Of a DNA stretch of 63,807 nt, positions 49,610-58,279 are shown one piece after another. Both the position numbers and the translations under genes were made by a program. The notes under the pieces are model-generated. The model searched no databases. It saw nothing but the letters and a program-made list of their open reading frames with translations, and was not told the origin of the DNA. The stretch's first letter is position 1; each line of letters starts with the position of its first letter. This stretch comes from Luteitalea sp. (GTDB lineage: Bacteria; Acidobacteriota; Vicinamibacteria; Vicinamibacterales; Vicinamibacteraceae): assembly GCA_009377605.1 (NCBI GenBank), contig WHTT01000035.1, positions 1 through 63,807 on the forward strand, in the 5' to 3' direction.

Positions 49610-52174
49610 TCATCTGATTCTTAGCAGCTCCTCTTCGGTCCAGGGGCGTGTCCGATCTGCTGACAACGCCCGCACCTGCTTCACGAGGGCCGGATCTACC
49701 GGTGAGGCGGTTTGTCCCCACGCACGCCGTACGTAGGTCAGCGCCGCGGCGATCTGCTCGTTGGAGAGAGACTCCAACGGCGGCATCATCTCTTGACCCT
49801 CTTTGCCGTTGAGGACGATCCGTATGGCGTGGCCTGGCTCACCGACGGCCCATCTCGATCCGACGAGTGTCGGGGCCACGTTCGGCAGCCCACGCCCGTC
49901 CGTCTGATGGCATGCCACGCAGAGATTCTCGTAGACCTCCCGGCCGGCTGCAAATCGCTCTTCTTCTTCGGCGGTGAGCGGCGCCTTCTTGGGAGATCTC
50001 GACCCGCCAGACGCGTTGGCTGTGGGGTTGGGCTTGCCGGGCCAGTCCAATCGCGCGGCAACGCGCGCCGCCAGCTCACTGAGGCCGCCGCGACCGGCCG
50101 CCGCCAACCTGACGAGCGCGTCCGGCTTGTGCGCTAGAGCCATGGCCGGTGCTGTTCTTCCCCGACCGCGGCCACCACCGCTAGGAGCGCTGCCTGGCGC
50201 GCCGCCCGGGAGCGCGGCTTCCACACCGCGGAGGAGCGCCTCGGACTGCCACGAAGCGCGTCCAGTCTGCCCTGCCCACTGGAAGATACGCTCAATCGCC
50301 GCAGGCTCGCCCTCCCGCATGAGCGCACCGGCAAGCATTGCCACCGCGTCATCGAGCTCGTCGGTTGATTCGAGCAGCGTCTCGAGGACGGCGGCTTCAC
50401 GCCCCTGTAGGCCGCTGATGGCCGCATCCACGGCCACCGGATCGTCGCCGAAGCGCTCGAGCACCGTGATCAGGGACTTCTCTCGCATGGGCTCCGGCAG
50501 CGCGCCAAGCGACGCGGCCAACTGCCGCCGAACGGCGTTGTCGGTATCGTCGAGACGCTCGAGGACGGCGGCTTGCAGCGGGTGATCCGGTTCACCGAGC
50601 CAACGTTCAGCGAGCCGGATCGCCGAGGCGCGGACATATGGCGATCGGTCGGTCAACGCTCGCGCGACCGTCGTCTCGTCCATGGCGCCAAGCCCGTCCA
50701 CGGTCCACAAGGCGTGCAAGCGCGTACGGTGATCCGTCGCGCTCGAGGCGTGCCGCTTCAGGGGCGGCACCACTGACGTCTCGCCCCGTTCCACCAGCAG
50801 GCGCTGCGCTGTGTCGCGCCACCAGCCGTTGGGATGCGACAGCAACGCCACGAGCTCTGACGGCGTGGCCTTCGACAGCGCCGGCTTCCGATCACGCCGC
50901 GTCGACTCGTGGACGACGCGGTAGATGCGGCCAAGACCGAGGGGGACGTCGAGCTTCCGAGTCTTGATGTAGTTCCGGAGGTACTCCGTTTGGTACTGCC
51001 CTTCCTGAATGATCCCTCGATACATATCAACGACATACAACGTGCCGTCGGCGGCCGCGAGCAGGTTCACCGGGCGGAAGCGCTCGTCGGTCGAGGCGAG
51101 AAACTCCCCGCGCTCGTACGCGTTCTTGGCGCGGAGGTTCCCCTCTTCCTCGACCAGGACGAGCCGATGCACGAGGTTGCCAGCCGGCTCGGTCACGAAG
51201 AGATTGCCCTGAAGCTCGGTCGGAAGACGGTCACCGCGGTAGACCGTTGGCGTGCCTGCCGAGACGTAGGTTCTCAGCGTTCCATCCGGCCGCAGCGTCC
51301 CTTCTCGGTATCCTCGGTTGACGCCACGGGTCGGCCGCACCGGCCAGATGGTCATCTCTTCGGGATCCATCAGGAGCTCGTAGCTGCCACGCGTTCGCAC
51401 GAGATTAGGATTTCGCGCGTAGTAGCGCCCTGGCAACAGGTCGACGAAGGCGGGCTGCTCGTTCCAATTGCGGTAGACGCGGCCCACGTCATCCATCGTG
51501 AGGCTCCACTGTCCGCGCCTCACGGTCGGGTGGTGTTCCAGCTTGCCTCGCTCGAACCGAAAGTGACCGTCGTGCTCGGATGTGTAGATCCAGTTGTCGA
51601 GGCCCCACAACAGGCCGTTCGCATTGTGCTCTGGGTTGCCTTCGTATCGCCCGAAGTCGTCACGGACGAGCTCCTTGCTATCGGCACGGAGATCACCATC
51701 CGTGTCGCGGGCCAGCCACAGATTCGGCGGCTCCGCGATGAGGACGCCTTGGTCGAGCACCTTCAGGCTGCGCGGGAGCACGAGATCATCGAGAAAGACG
51801 GTGCTCCGATCCATCGCGCCGTCGTCATCGTCGTCTTCGAGCACGACAACGCGACAGACAGGGGCCCGTGTCGTGTTGCGCTCGTCGGCGGTTGGCATGA
51901 AGCCGCGCATCTCGATGACCCAGAGCCTGCCGTCAGGGTCCATATCGATCCATATCGGGTCGACAATCATCGGCTCGCTGGCCACGAGCTCGAGAGAATA
52001 GCCGGGTGGCATGTAGAACGTCTTCATCGCCTCGTTCGGGGCGAGAGGGATCGAGGCTTCTGCCACCTCCTGAACATCAGGCGGCCACTTGCGGTCCGCG
52101 CGTGTCCGATGGCAAGCGGTCAGGCCGGCCGCGAGGAGCAGTACGAGCCAGAGGGATGACCGGATCACGCTCAC
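49610..52174 (-). CDS. PVC-type haem-binding protein (beta-propeller, HEAT repeats, cytochrome c)
   Basis: An 854-residue envelope lipoprotein (signal SLWLVLLLAAGLTACHR, lipidated Cys21). The first 430 residues form a propeller dehydrogenase-like domain (MPPGYSLELVASEPMIVDPI, GRLWVIEMRGFMPTADERNT, FVTEPAGNLVHRLVLVEEEG). HEAT-like repeats follow (HPNGWWRDTAQRLLVERGET, VRASAIRLAERWLG). The C-terminal cytochrome c carries CVACH in ENLCVACHQTDGRGLPNVAP, and MMPPLESLSNEQ has the axial Met. It is thought to pass electrons from sugar oxidation. The start GTG 52174 overlaps the preceding ThuA gene by four bases. Confidence 0.9.
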   Translation of the reverse strand: MSVIRSSLWLVLLLAAGLTACHRTRADRKWPPDVQEVAEASIPLAPNEAMKTFYMPPGYSLELVASEPMIVDPIWIDMDPDGRLWVIEMRGFMPTADERNTTRAPVCRVVVLEDDDDDGAMDRSTVFLDDLVLPRSLKVLDQGVLIAEPPNLWLARDTDGDLRADSKELVRDDFGRYEGNPEHNANGLLWGLDNWIYTSEHDGHFRFERGKLEHHPTVRRGQWSLTMDDVGRVYRNWNEQPAFVDLLPGRYYARNPNLVRTRGSYELLMDPEEMTIWPVRPTRGVNRGYREGTLRPDGTLRTYVSAGTPTVYRGDRLPTELQGNLFVTEPAGNLVHRLVLVEEEGNLRAKNAYERGEFLASTDERFRPVNLLAAADGTLYVVDMYRGIIQEGQYQTEYLRNYIKTRKLDVPLGLGRIYRVVHESTRRDRKPALSKATPSELVALLSHPNGWWRDTAQRLLVERGETSVVPPLKRHASSATDHRTRLHALWTVDGLGAMDETTVARALTDRSPYVRASAIRLAERWLGEPDHPLQAAVLERLDDTDNAVRRQLAASLGALPEPMREKSLITVLERFGDDPVAVDAAISGLQGREAAVLETLLESTDELDDAVAMLAGALMREGEPAAIERIFQWAGQTGRASWQSEALLRGVEAALPGGAPGSAPSGGGRGRGRTAPAMALAHKPDALVRLAAAGRGGLSELAARVAARLDWPGKPNPTANASGGSRSPKKAPLTAEEEERFAAGREVYENLCVACHQTDGRGLPNVAPTLVGSRWAVGEPGHAIRIVLNGKEGQEMMPPLESLSNEQIAAALTYVRRAWGQTASPVDPALVKQVRALSADRTRPWTEEELLRIR

Positions 52175-53049
52175 CTTCGCGCATCACCTGACGGGTTGGC
52201 TGTTCTAGCGGACCGCGGGCCGCGCTCCGCGACGCTCACTTGCGAGCCCCGAACTTGACGCAAGGCGTCAAGTTTCGCGCTCTCAAGGGCTCCCGTGAGC
52301 AGATCGATTGGACGCTTGCCCGCCCACGCAATGCCACGTAGCAAGAGCTGACGGTATGGCTCGAGCTCGAAGATCGAGTAGTAGTGCCCCTGGAGCGACA
52401 CGAACGCGCGATACGGCTCACCGCCGGACAACGTCTTCTCGTAGGTCCACAATTGTGGAACCGAGCCCTGGTCTGGAATGGGCGCGCTGGCGAGGGCCTG
52501 CATCTCCGGTGCCTTCCGGAGGAGGAAGAATCCTTCGTCGTCCATTTCGAAGTCAGAGACTCCTTGTAGAACTGGGTGCGATGAATCCTCCAGGTGCATC
52601 TTCAAGACGCCGCGCCACCAGTTCCGCTCGCCGTGTTGCTTCGCGCCTCCGGCAACGCCAGCGAACCATGTCGCGTCATCACCGCACATCCCGTCGTGAA
52701 GCACCACCAAACCGCCTCCGCGCTCGCGGAAGCCGTCGAGCCGTACACGCTCGTCGGGCGTGATGTCGGCGCCATCTCCTTTGTAGATGATGAGCACGTC
52801 CGCTTTGGACAACTCCGCTTCTGTCGGGAAGCGCAACGCGCCGTCGACCACCGCGCCACGGTCGGTCAGCAGCTTCTTCCAGTCCTCGAGGAAGCGTGGG
52901 TAATCATGCTCGCCCGGACCGTGCGTCTTTTCGCCAGCGCGGATGAAGATGCTGAGCGGCTGCTCTTGGGCCGTGAGTGGCGTGTACACGCACACGGCGA
53001 AGATCGCAAGGAGGGCCAGGCGGACGGTCGTAAGGTGTGTAGCGCTCAT
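52171..53049 (-). CDS. ThuA-like domain protein
   Basis: A 292-residue exported ThuA-like protein. LALLAIFAVCVYTPLTAQEQ is the signal; the fold has PLSIFIRAGEKTHGPGEHDY, PRFLEDWKKLLTDRGA, ADVLIIYKGDGADITPDERV, GGGLVVLHDGMCGDDATWFA and YRAFVSLQGHYYSIFELEPY. It is distinct from the paralogue at 47665. Its ends overlap both neighbours by four bases, so MBL protein, ThuA and haem protein are translationally coupled. A role in handling the products of the haem dehydrogenase is plausible. Confidence 0.9.
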   Translation of the reverse strand: MSATHLTTVRLALLAIFAVCVYTPLTAQEQPLSIFIRAGEKTHGPGEHDYPRFLEDWKKLLTDRGAVVDGALRFPTEAELSKADVLIIYKGDGADITPDERVRLDGFRERGGGLVVLHDGMCGDDATWFAGVAGGAKQHGERNWWRGVLKMHLEDSSHPVLQGVSDFEMDDEGFFLLRKAPEMQALASAPIPDQGSVPQLWTYEKTLSGGEPYRAFVSLQGHYYSIFELEPYRQLLLRGIAWAGKRPIDLLTGALESAKLDALRQVRGSQVSVAERGPRSARTANPSGDARR

Positions 53050-54173
53050 GGGTTTTGCTCTCGGTCGCGCGATCGCGACGGGTAGGTCTTGCTGAAGTCG
53101 TTCCGGCTGTTGGTGACAGTGAACGTGCCATCTGCGTGCGCCGAGACCTTGATCCAGTGCGCCGGCCCGGTATGACCTGGGCCTCGGCGGCCTCGTCGAG
53201 GCGCTCCTGGTGGGGGCGGAGGGGTGGTGAGAATCGTCGCGAGAGCCGCTGGCTCCTCGACGTTCGCGATGAATGCTCCCGCAGGGTTGTACTCGATGCC
53301 GCCAGTGTGCGACCAGTGCAGCTGCCAGAGATCCTCGAGGCCTGGAGAGGCGTGTAGGATGCGAAACGTCTGCTCGGCGGCGCCTTTACGCGTGCCGTTC
53401 TGGGTGATCGCGACGCGCGGTTGAAGCGCGTGCACCAGGACCGCGGATCCCGACTGGTCGAGCCCGTGGTGCGACGTGAGGTACAGATCCACCGTTCCTA
53501 TCGGATTGGTCGGGCACATCAAGTCACGTTCGTTGTTCCACAACAAATCGCCCAGGTCGATCAGGCGGAACTCGCCGTAAGCAACGACGCTACCGACCGA
53601 CTGGCCATTTTCTGGATCTCCTGTGTTTTCTCGGGGCTCGAAGTCGTCACAGTACGGGTTCGGCTGACCTGCACCTGAGAGAGGGTCTTGCAGAGTCTTG
53701 CCGGCAGCGGTGACGATGCGCCACTCGAGGCCTGCCACAGGCACGGTGTCGCCCGGCGTCACCACGGTGTGCTTCGCCTTGCCGTACAGCGACGCGTACG
53801 CCTCCTGAAAACCCTCCACGTGTTCCTGCTCCTCCACCGTCGGCCCGTGATCGAGGAAGTGGCGGATTGGAATCCGCTTTGCGAGCTCTTGAAGCCCACC
53901 GATGTGATCGCCGTGATAGTGGGTGCTAATCAAGTAGTCGATCTGCTCGAGCCCGGCGTCGGTGACCGCTGCCATGATCCGTTCGACATCACGGTCGCCA
54001 GGACTCCCGGTATCGACGAGCACCGACTCACCCGAAGGCGACACGAAGACCGTGGCTTTGCCGCCCTCGACGTCGACAATGTAGATGTCCAATGTCTGCT
54101 GCTGGCCCTGCGCGCGAGCCGTGAAGACCATCAGGGTCAAGGTGAGAACGCATCCAATCGTTGCTCGCATCAC
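53046..54173 (-). CDS. Secreted MBL-fold hydrolase, ComEC/Rec2-like
   Basis: A 375-residue exported metallo-beta-lactamase-fold protein. VLTLTLMVFTARAQGQQ is the signal. TLDIYIVDVEGGKATVFVSP, VLVDTGSPGDRDVERIM, STHYHGDHIGGLQELAK (HxHxDH, about residues 83-88) and YLTSHHGLDQSGSAVLVHAL with the GLD..HH-type variants are typical of the ComEC-like branch. The C-terminal Pro-rich part is a spacer. It begins a minus-strand operon with ThuA and the haem protein. Substrate unknown. Confidence 0.88.
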   Translation of the reverse strand: MMRATIGCVLTLTLMVFTARAQGQQQTLDIYIVDVEGGKATVFVSPSGESVLVDTGSPGDRDVERIMAAVTDAGLEQIDYLISTHYHGDHIGGLQELAKRIPIRHFLDHGPTVEEQEHVEGFQEAYASLYGKAKHTVVTPGDTVPVAGLEWRIVTAAGKTLQDPLSGAGQPNPYCDDFEPRENTGDPENGQSVGSVVAYGEFRLIDLGDLLWNNERDLMCPTNPIGTVDLYLTSHHGLDQSGSAVLVHALQPRVAITQNGTRKGAAEQTFRILHASPGLEDLWQLHWSHTGGIEYNPAGAFIANVEEPAALATILTTPPPPPGAPRRGRRGPGHTGPAHWIKVSAHADGTFTVTNSRNDFSKTYPSRSRDREQNP

Positions 54174-54185
54174 AGTTCATCCTCT

Positions 54186-54349
54186 TAAGGGCCCGTCAAG
54201 GAATAAGGGTGGCATTCTGGCCGCCGAGGCATCCCGCCTGGCGGCGTTGCTCGTCGCTTACATACGGCCTGGTATGCGCGCTCCTCGCGCCTTGCCAGAC
54301 GGGCGCCTCGACACCCAGAACGGCACACTTATTCCCTGACAGGCCCTTA
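54186..54349. mobile_element. MITE-like element with about 55-bp inverted repeats
   Basis: The left arm begins TAAGGGCCCGTCAAGGAATA and the right arm, in complement, TAAGGGCCTGTCAGGGAATA; both go on with TTCTGG and CGAGGC blocks and are about 80% identical over about 55 bp. The centre contains CGCTTACATACGGCCTGG. It carries no gene. The right end (CCCTTA) supplies the stop codon of the sugar dehydrogenase gene. The element is repeat-like in many acidobacterial genomes by memory; I cannot confirm copy number here. Confidence 0.65.
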
Positions 54350-55867
54350 CTCGTCGCCAGCCGGTACGAGCCGCACGATCATGCCGGGGGTCGTATCCGA
54401 CACCCTCACGCCCGGTACGGCCAGGGCCACGTAGAGATAGCCGTCCGGTCCGGTGCTCACATCACGAACGCGGCCGAACTCCGTGAAGACGACCTCTTCG
54501 TGCAGGACCTTGTCTCCGTCGATCTCGAGACGCCGGAGCGCTTCGCCACCGAGGCCGGTCACGAAGAGGTCGTTTTTCCACGCCGGGAAGCGGTCGCCAG
54601 TGTAGAACGCGATGCCGCTCGGTGCAATCGTCGGGTTCCAGTGTGTGACAGGCGCCTCCATCCCGCGCTGTTCAGTCGGAATCGGCTGGGCGTTTCGTCC
54701 CATGCGACCAAAGGTGACGAGCGGCCAGCCGTAGTTGCGGCCAGGCTCGATCCGGTTCAGCTCGTCGCCGCCGATCGGGCCGTGCTCTGCAGCCCACAGC
54801 TCCCCGGTCACGGGATGACGGGAGAGCCCCTGCGGATTCCGATGGCCGTAGCTCCAGATCGACTCCAGCGCTCCGGCGCGTCCGACGAATGGGTTGTCGC
54901 GTGGCACCGTCCCATCGCCGTTGACGCGGTGCACCTTCCCGTTGGACCGCGACAGATCTTGCGCGTCGGTGTCGTGGCCGCGGTCACCGATCGTGTAGAA
55001 AAGATGTCCCTGCTTGTCGAACAGGAATCGTGAGCCGTAATGGACGTTGGTGGGGAAGAAGAGATCTGCCGGCGCCCGATACAACACTTCCTGATCGACC
55101 CAATGGCCGTTCTGGATGCGGCCGCGGACGATTGTCGTCATCGACGTCGCTTGCTTGCCAGGCTCCGCATACGACAGATAGAGCCACCCGTTCTCTGCGT
55201 AATCCGGGTGCGCCTCGATGTCGAACAACCCACCGTCCTGCTCGGTCCACACCGTGGGCGTGTCGGCGATAGGCGTTGGCAGCAGCTTGCCCTTCTCGAT
55301 CACGCGCAGCCCACCAGGACGCTCGGTCACGAGCAGTCGGCCGTCGGGTAGGAAGGCCATGCCCCACGGCGTGGCGAGCCCTTCCGCCACGACCTCGAGC
55401 TTGAACGTCTGCTGCTCGGAGCGCACGACTTGACCCGCGGGGTGTCGAGCCCTCGACGCGTTCTTCTCGACGAGCAGACGCTGTCGGCGGAGATAGCCGA
55501 TGAGGCCCTCGATCTGCGCTTCCGTCAGGACCTCCTTGAACGGCGGCATCTCGGTGCCCCGCAGCCCTTCTCTGATGCTCGTCGTCAGGCTCGCGTCGTC
55601 GCCGCCGCCGCGCCAGGTGTCATCGAAGAGGGTGGGAGCCCGGCCGCCGCTCAACGTCGAGCCGTGACAGCCTGAGCAGTAGTCGGTATAAATCTGCGTA
55701 TACGGATCGGCAGGCTGGCGCGGCTTCCGTGTTGCTCGAGGCGGCGTCTCCGGCCGCTCGGTGGGGGGAGTCTGTAACGGGGACAGTTCTGCGACCGATG
55801 TCATAGCGAGCCCGGTCATGACAATGGACGCTATCGCTGCAACGTGAGAGCCGCTGATGACGCGCAC
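54347..55867 (-). CDS. PQQ-dependent sugar dehydrogenase with N-terminal cytochrome c
   Basis: A 506-residue exported protein. HVAAIASIVMTGLAMTSV is the signal. A cytochrome c domain (about 50-140) has DYCSGCHGSTLSGG (CxxCH) and TEMPPFKEVLTEAQIEGLIG. A six-bladed soluble glucose dehydrogenase-like propeller follows (about 150-500): GLATPWGMAFLPDGRLLVTE, RPGGLRVIEKGKLLPTP, WSYGHRNPQGLSRHPVTGEL and AAEHGPIGGDELNRIEPGRN. It oxidises an aldose or similar sugar and passes electrons through its own haem. The start codon is ATG 55867. Its stop lies in the MITE end. Confidence 0.9.
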   Translation of the reverse strand: MRVISGSHVAAIASIVMTGLAMTSVAELSPLQTPPTERPETPPRATRKPRQPADPYTQIYTDYCSGCHGSTLSGGRAPTLFDDTWRGGGDDASLTTSIREGLRGTEMPPFKEVLTEAQIEGLIGYLRRQRLLVEKNASRARHPAGQVVRSEQQTFKLEVVAEGLATPWGMAFLPDGRLLVTERPGGLRVIEKGKLLPTPIADTPTVWTEQDGGLFDIEAHPDYAENGWLYLSYAEPGKQATSMTTIVRGRIQNGHWVDQEVLYRAPADLFFPTNVHYGSRFLFDKQGHLFYTIGDRGHDTDAQDLSRSNGKVHRVNGDGTVPRDNPFVGRAGALESIWSYGHRNPQGLSRHPVTGELWAAEHGPIGGDELNRIEPGRNYGWPLVTFGRMGRNAQPIPTEQRGMEAPVTHWNPTIAPSGIAFYTGDRFPAWKNDLFVTGLGGEALRRLEIDGDKVLHEEVVFTEFGRVRDVSTGPDGYLYVALAVPGVRVSDTTPGMIVRLVPAGDE

Positions 55868-56088
55868 CGTGAGGGATACCTTCCGCCGGGGGAACGCGCC
55901 GGGGCTGGATGGCGCCGGTGAAACGTTCCATACTGACGACCGTAGATCAACCTGAGCTCAGGACACTAGTTCCGCGCTGGAACCGATGTCATACCTTTTG
56001 TTACCAATCGCCGCGCCATCGTCATGAGCCGGTCATCCGACGTTCTAAGATGTCGCGTTGACGCTGGTGCCCCGAAGGAGGCTTCTCG

Positions 56089-56538
56089 ATGTCGATGAAA
56101 ACGTGGTCCTGTCTCGCTGTGAGCGCTGTGGCGTTCGTCAGCGGTTTCCTGCTTCGCGACCTCGTCGTGCCGATGCCGGAGTTGCATGCGCAGTCGGCCA
56201 ATCGGGTGTTCGAGATCAGAACCTATACAGCGTCCGAAGGCAACTTCGAGGCGCTCAAAGCCCGTTTCCGCGATCACACCATAGGTCTGTTCGAAAAGCA
56301 TGGGATGACCAATATCGGCTACTGGACGCCGCAGGACGGTCCGTTGTCGCAAAATACGCTCATCTACATCCTGGCCTACCCGAGTCGGGAGGCGGCAAAA
56401 CAGAGCTGGGACGCCTTTAGAGCCGATCCGGTGTGGCAGAAGGCGCTTGCGGCCTCGGAGGCCGAGGCCGAAGGTTCTCTGACCGACAACGTCGAGTCCC
56501 TCTTCGTGGAGCCTGCCGATTTCTCTCCCCTCAAGTAA
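56089..56538 (+). CDS. NIPSNAP-family protein, exported
   Basis: A 149-residue protein. MKTWSCLAVSAVAFVSGFLL is a signal or anchor; RVFEIRTYTASEGNFEALKA, then RFRDHTIGLFEKHGMTNIGY and YILAYPSREAAKQSWDAFRA are the NIPSNAP dimeric alpha-beta-barrel signature. These proteins are small ferredoxin-like dimers of unclear function. GAAGGAGG lies before ATG 56089 (nine bases). Confidence 0.9.
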   Translation: MSMKTWSCLAVSAVAFVSGFLLRDLVVPMPELHAQSANRVFEIRTYTASEGNFEALKARFRDHTIGLFEKHGMTNIGYWTPQDGPLSQNTLIYILAYPSREAAKQSWDAFRADPVWQKALAASEAEAEGSLTDNVESLFVEPADFSPLK

Positions 56539-56575
56539 GGTCAGGGGTCAGGGGCGTGGCCTCTGAGCCCTGTCT

Positions 56576-57055
56576 TTACAGTTTTTGCCGTAGCCATCGC
56601 TCCAGCCCGTAACGATAGCCGCGGCTCAGCATCAACTCCGTCCCATCGGCGAGGATGACCGTGTAGTCGCCGCGCGTCCGCGGCTGGAGCTCGCGAATGC
56701 GGGCTGGATTGACGGCCGCGGAGCGATGGATCCGCACGAACAGCCTCGAATCGAGGCGCTCGAGGAGCTGGGTGACGCTTGCGCGGTGCGGGTGCGTCTT
56801 GGCTCCCACATGGAGATGCACATAGACACCGGCCGCCTCGATCCAGTCGATCTCGTTGACGTCGAGCAGCGTGATGCGGTCCGCTGATTTGACTACGATG
56901 CGCTCGAGATATCCTGGTTCTTCGGTTCCAACCTGCGCACGTGTAGTCTGTGTGTTGCCATTCGGCGCCGCGTGGCTCCGACTGTACCAGTGCGCGTGTG
57001 CTCGTGTCGCCGCTTCAGCGTCGACGATGGCTGTCCGGAACTTCTCGATGATCAT
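56576..57055 (-). CDS. LytTR-domain regulator lacking a receiver domain
   Basis: A 159-residue DNA-binding protein. The LytTR domain (about 55-159) reads RIVVKSADRITLLDVNEIDW, IEAAGVYVHLHVGAKTH, LDSRLFVRIHRSAAVNPARI and DGTELMLSRGYRYGLERWLR. The first 50 residues (MIIEKFRTAIVDAEAATRAH) look like the linker that follows a receiver domain; the receiver with its phosphoacceptor Asp is absent. It lies 36 bp after the histidine kinase gene, so it is the probable output of that kinase despite the missing receiver. Either the gene is truncated or it works by another mechanism. Confidence 0.8.
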   Translation of the reverse strand: MIIEKFRTAIVDAEAATRAHAHWYSRSHAAPNGNTQTTRAQVGTEEPGYLERIVVKSADRITLLDVNEIDWIEAAGVYVHLHVGAKTHPHRASVTQLLERLDSRLFVRIHRSAAVNPARIRELQPRTRGDYTVILADGTELMLSRGYRYGLERWLRQKL

Positions 57056-57091
57056 GGGAGGTCGCTCGCTAAACCTCGGGCCTCGAACCTT

Positions 57092-58003
57092 CTACGAAGT
57101 TGACCGGAAAGGCAGCGTCAGCTCCACGGAGACGCCGCCCTCCGGCTGGTTGAAGATCGCGCAGCTTTGATTCGTCTCGCCGTACAACTGCCGAAGGCGC
57201 TCGCGCGTGTTGAGCAGCCCAATGCCGCCGCGAGAGGTGAGATCCCACCCACGCGGCAGACCGGGTCCGTCATCCCGCACCGACAGATGCAGTTGTCGGT
57301 CGTCTCGCCACGCCTCCACACGAATCACTCCTTTGCGCCCACGCACCAGCACGCCGTGGCGGATGGCATTCTCCACCAGCGGTTGCAGGATGACCGGAGG
57401 CACCAGCGCCGCCGATGCTTGGTCGTCGACGTTCAGGACGACGTCGAAGCGATCCTCGAACCTGATCTTCTGAAACTCCACGTACCGCGCGAGAAAGGTC
57501 AGCTCTCGGCCAAGCTCGATCTCACGCTCGTGGAGGTTCTCGAGTGAGCACTGCAGGAGCTCGCCCAAGTGCTCGATGAGCAGCCGAGTCGTGCGGGCGT
57601 CGTGTTCCGCATGGGCTGATACCGTGTTGAGCGCGTTGAAGAGAAAATGTGGATGCAACTGCATCTGGAGCAAGCGAAGCCGCGACTCCGACAGCTCGCG
57701 CTCCACCTCGGACGCGCGCGTGTGCAGTGCGGTGAGATGACGGCGATACTCGACGGCGCGTTGCATGGCAGCAATAACCCAGAGGATCAGCGATACCAGC
57801 AGCGCCCAGGCGTACCACGAGGCGTGCGCGCTGAACGGGGCGCCACGGGCGAATGTGAGCAGCGAGGCGGCGCCGACAATCAGCGTCGAGACGCCCGCCA
57901 GGAGGATCCAGCGTCTGGACGGCTGGGTCGAGCGTCGCGCGCGCGCCAGCGCCGGTCGGCGACCGATCGCGTGCCGATAGGGGTGGGCTTGGATGAGCTC
58001 CAT
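57092..58003 (-). CDS. LytS-type sensor histidine kinase
   Basis: A 303-residue kinase of the His_kinase (LytS/YehU) family. Two membrane helices lie near the N-terminus (ILLAGVSTLIVGAASLLTFA and WYAWALLVSLILWVIAA). A short coiled coil is followed by the phospho-His motif LHPHFLFNALNTVSAHAEHD (about residue 120), then LQPLVENAIRHGV (N box), DDGPGLP and GGIGLLNTRERLRQLYG. It is complete. The following gene encodes a LytTR protein without receiver domain; a full LytTR response regulator is at 61410. Confidence 0.9.
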   Translation of the reverse strand: MELIQAHPYRHAIGRRPALARARRSTQPSRRWILLAGVSTLIVGAASLLTFARGAPFSAHASWYAWALLVSLILWVIAAMQRAVEYRRHLTALHTRASEVERELSESRLRLLQMQLHPHFLFNALNTVSAHAEHDARTTRLLIEHLGELLQCSLENLHEREIELGRELTFLARYVEFQKIRFEDRFDVVLNVDDQASAALVPPVILQPLVENAIRHGVLVRGRKGVIRVEAWRDDRQLHLSVRDDGPGLPRGWDLTSRGGIGLLNTRERLRQLYGETNQSCAIFNQPEGGVSVELTLPFRSTS

Positions 58004-58158
58004 GCACAGGTCCCGTCAGCTGATGCACCGCAGTGTCGGCTGGGGGCCTGGGCCGGGCGGGGCGATGCCTGTGTTGGTCGGGGCAGCACGGCGCCACTGT
58101 ACCCGAGATCGGGCTGCGCCGTCCGTGCCACGCGTTACCGCAAACCGAAAACGGATCC

Positions 58159-58269
58159 TGGATCCAGTACTATCGAGAATCGAGTGACTATAGATCCGAC
58201 GCTTCGTGGCTGTCAACAGGCTTCCATCTCGGATTCAGAGGATTTGACGCCACATTCGCGTGGATCCAG
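58159..58269. promoter_or_regulatory. TGGATCCAG repeats upstream of the GntR gene
   Basis: TGGATCCAG is found at 58159-58167 and at 58261-58269, each around a GGATCC palindrome, and GGATCC also at 58153. They flank the region where the promoter of the GntR gene should lie and could be its operators. The last copy lies 10 bp before the start codon. Confidence 0.35.
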
Positions 58270-58279
58270 AATCCAAAAA

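Noticed and set aside
57647-58279. Extension of the GntR protein into the kinase gene region
   Set aside because: It is antisense to the histidine kinase, and the helix-turn-helix starts shortly after ATG 58280.
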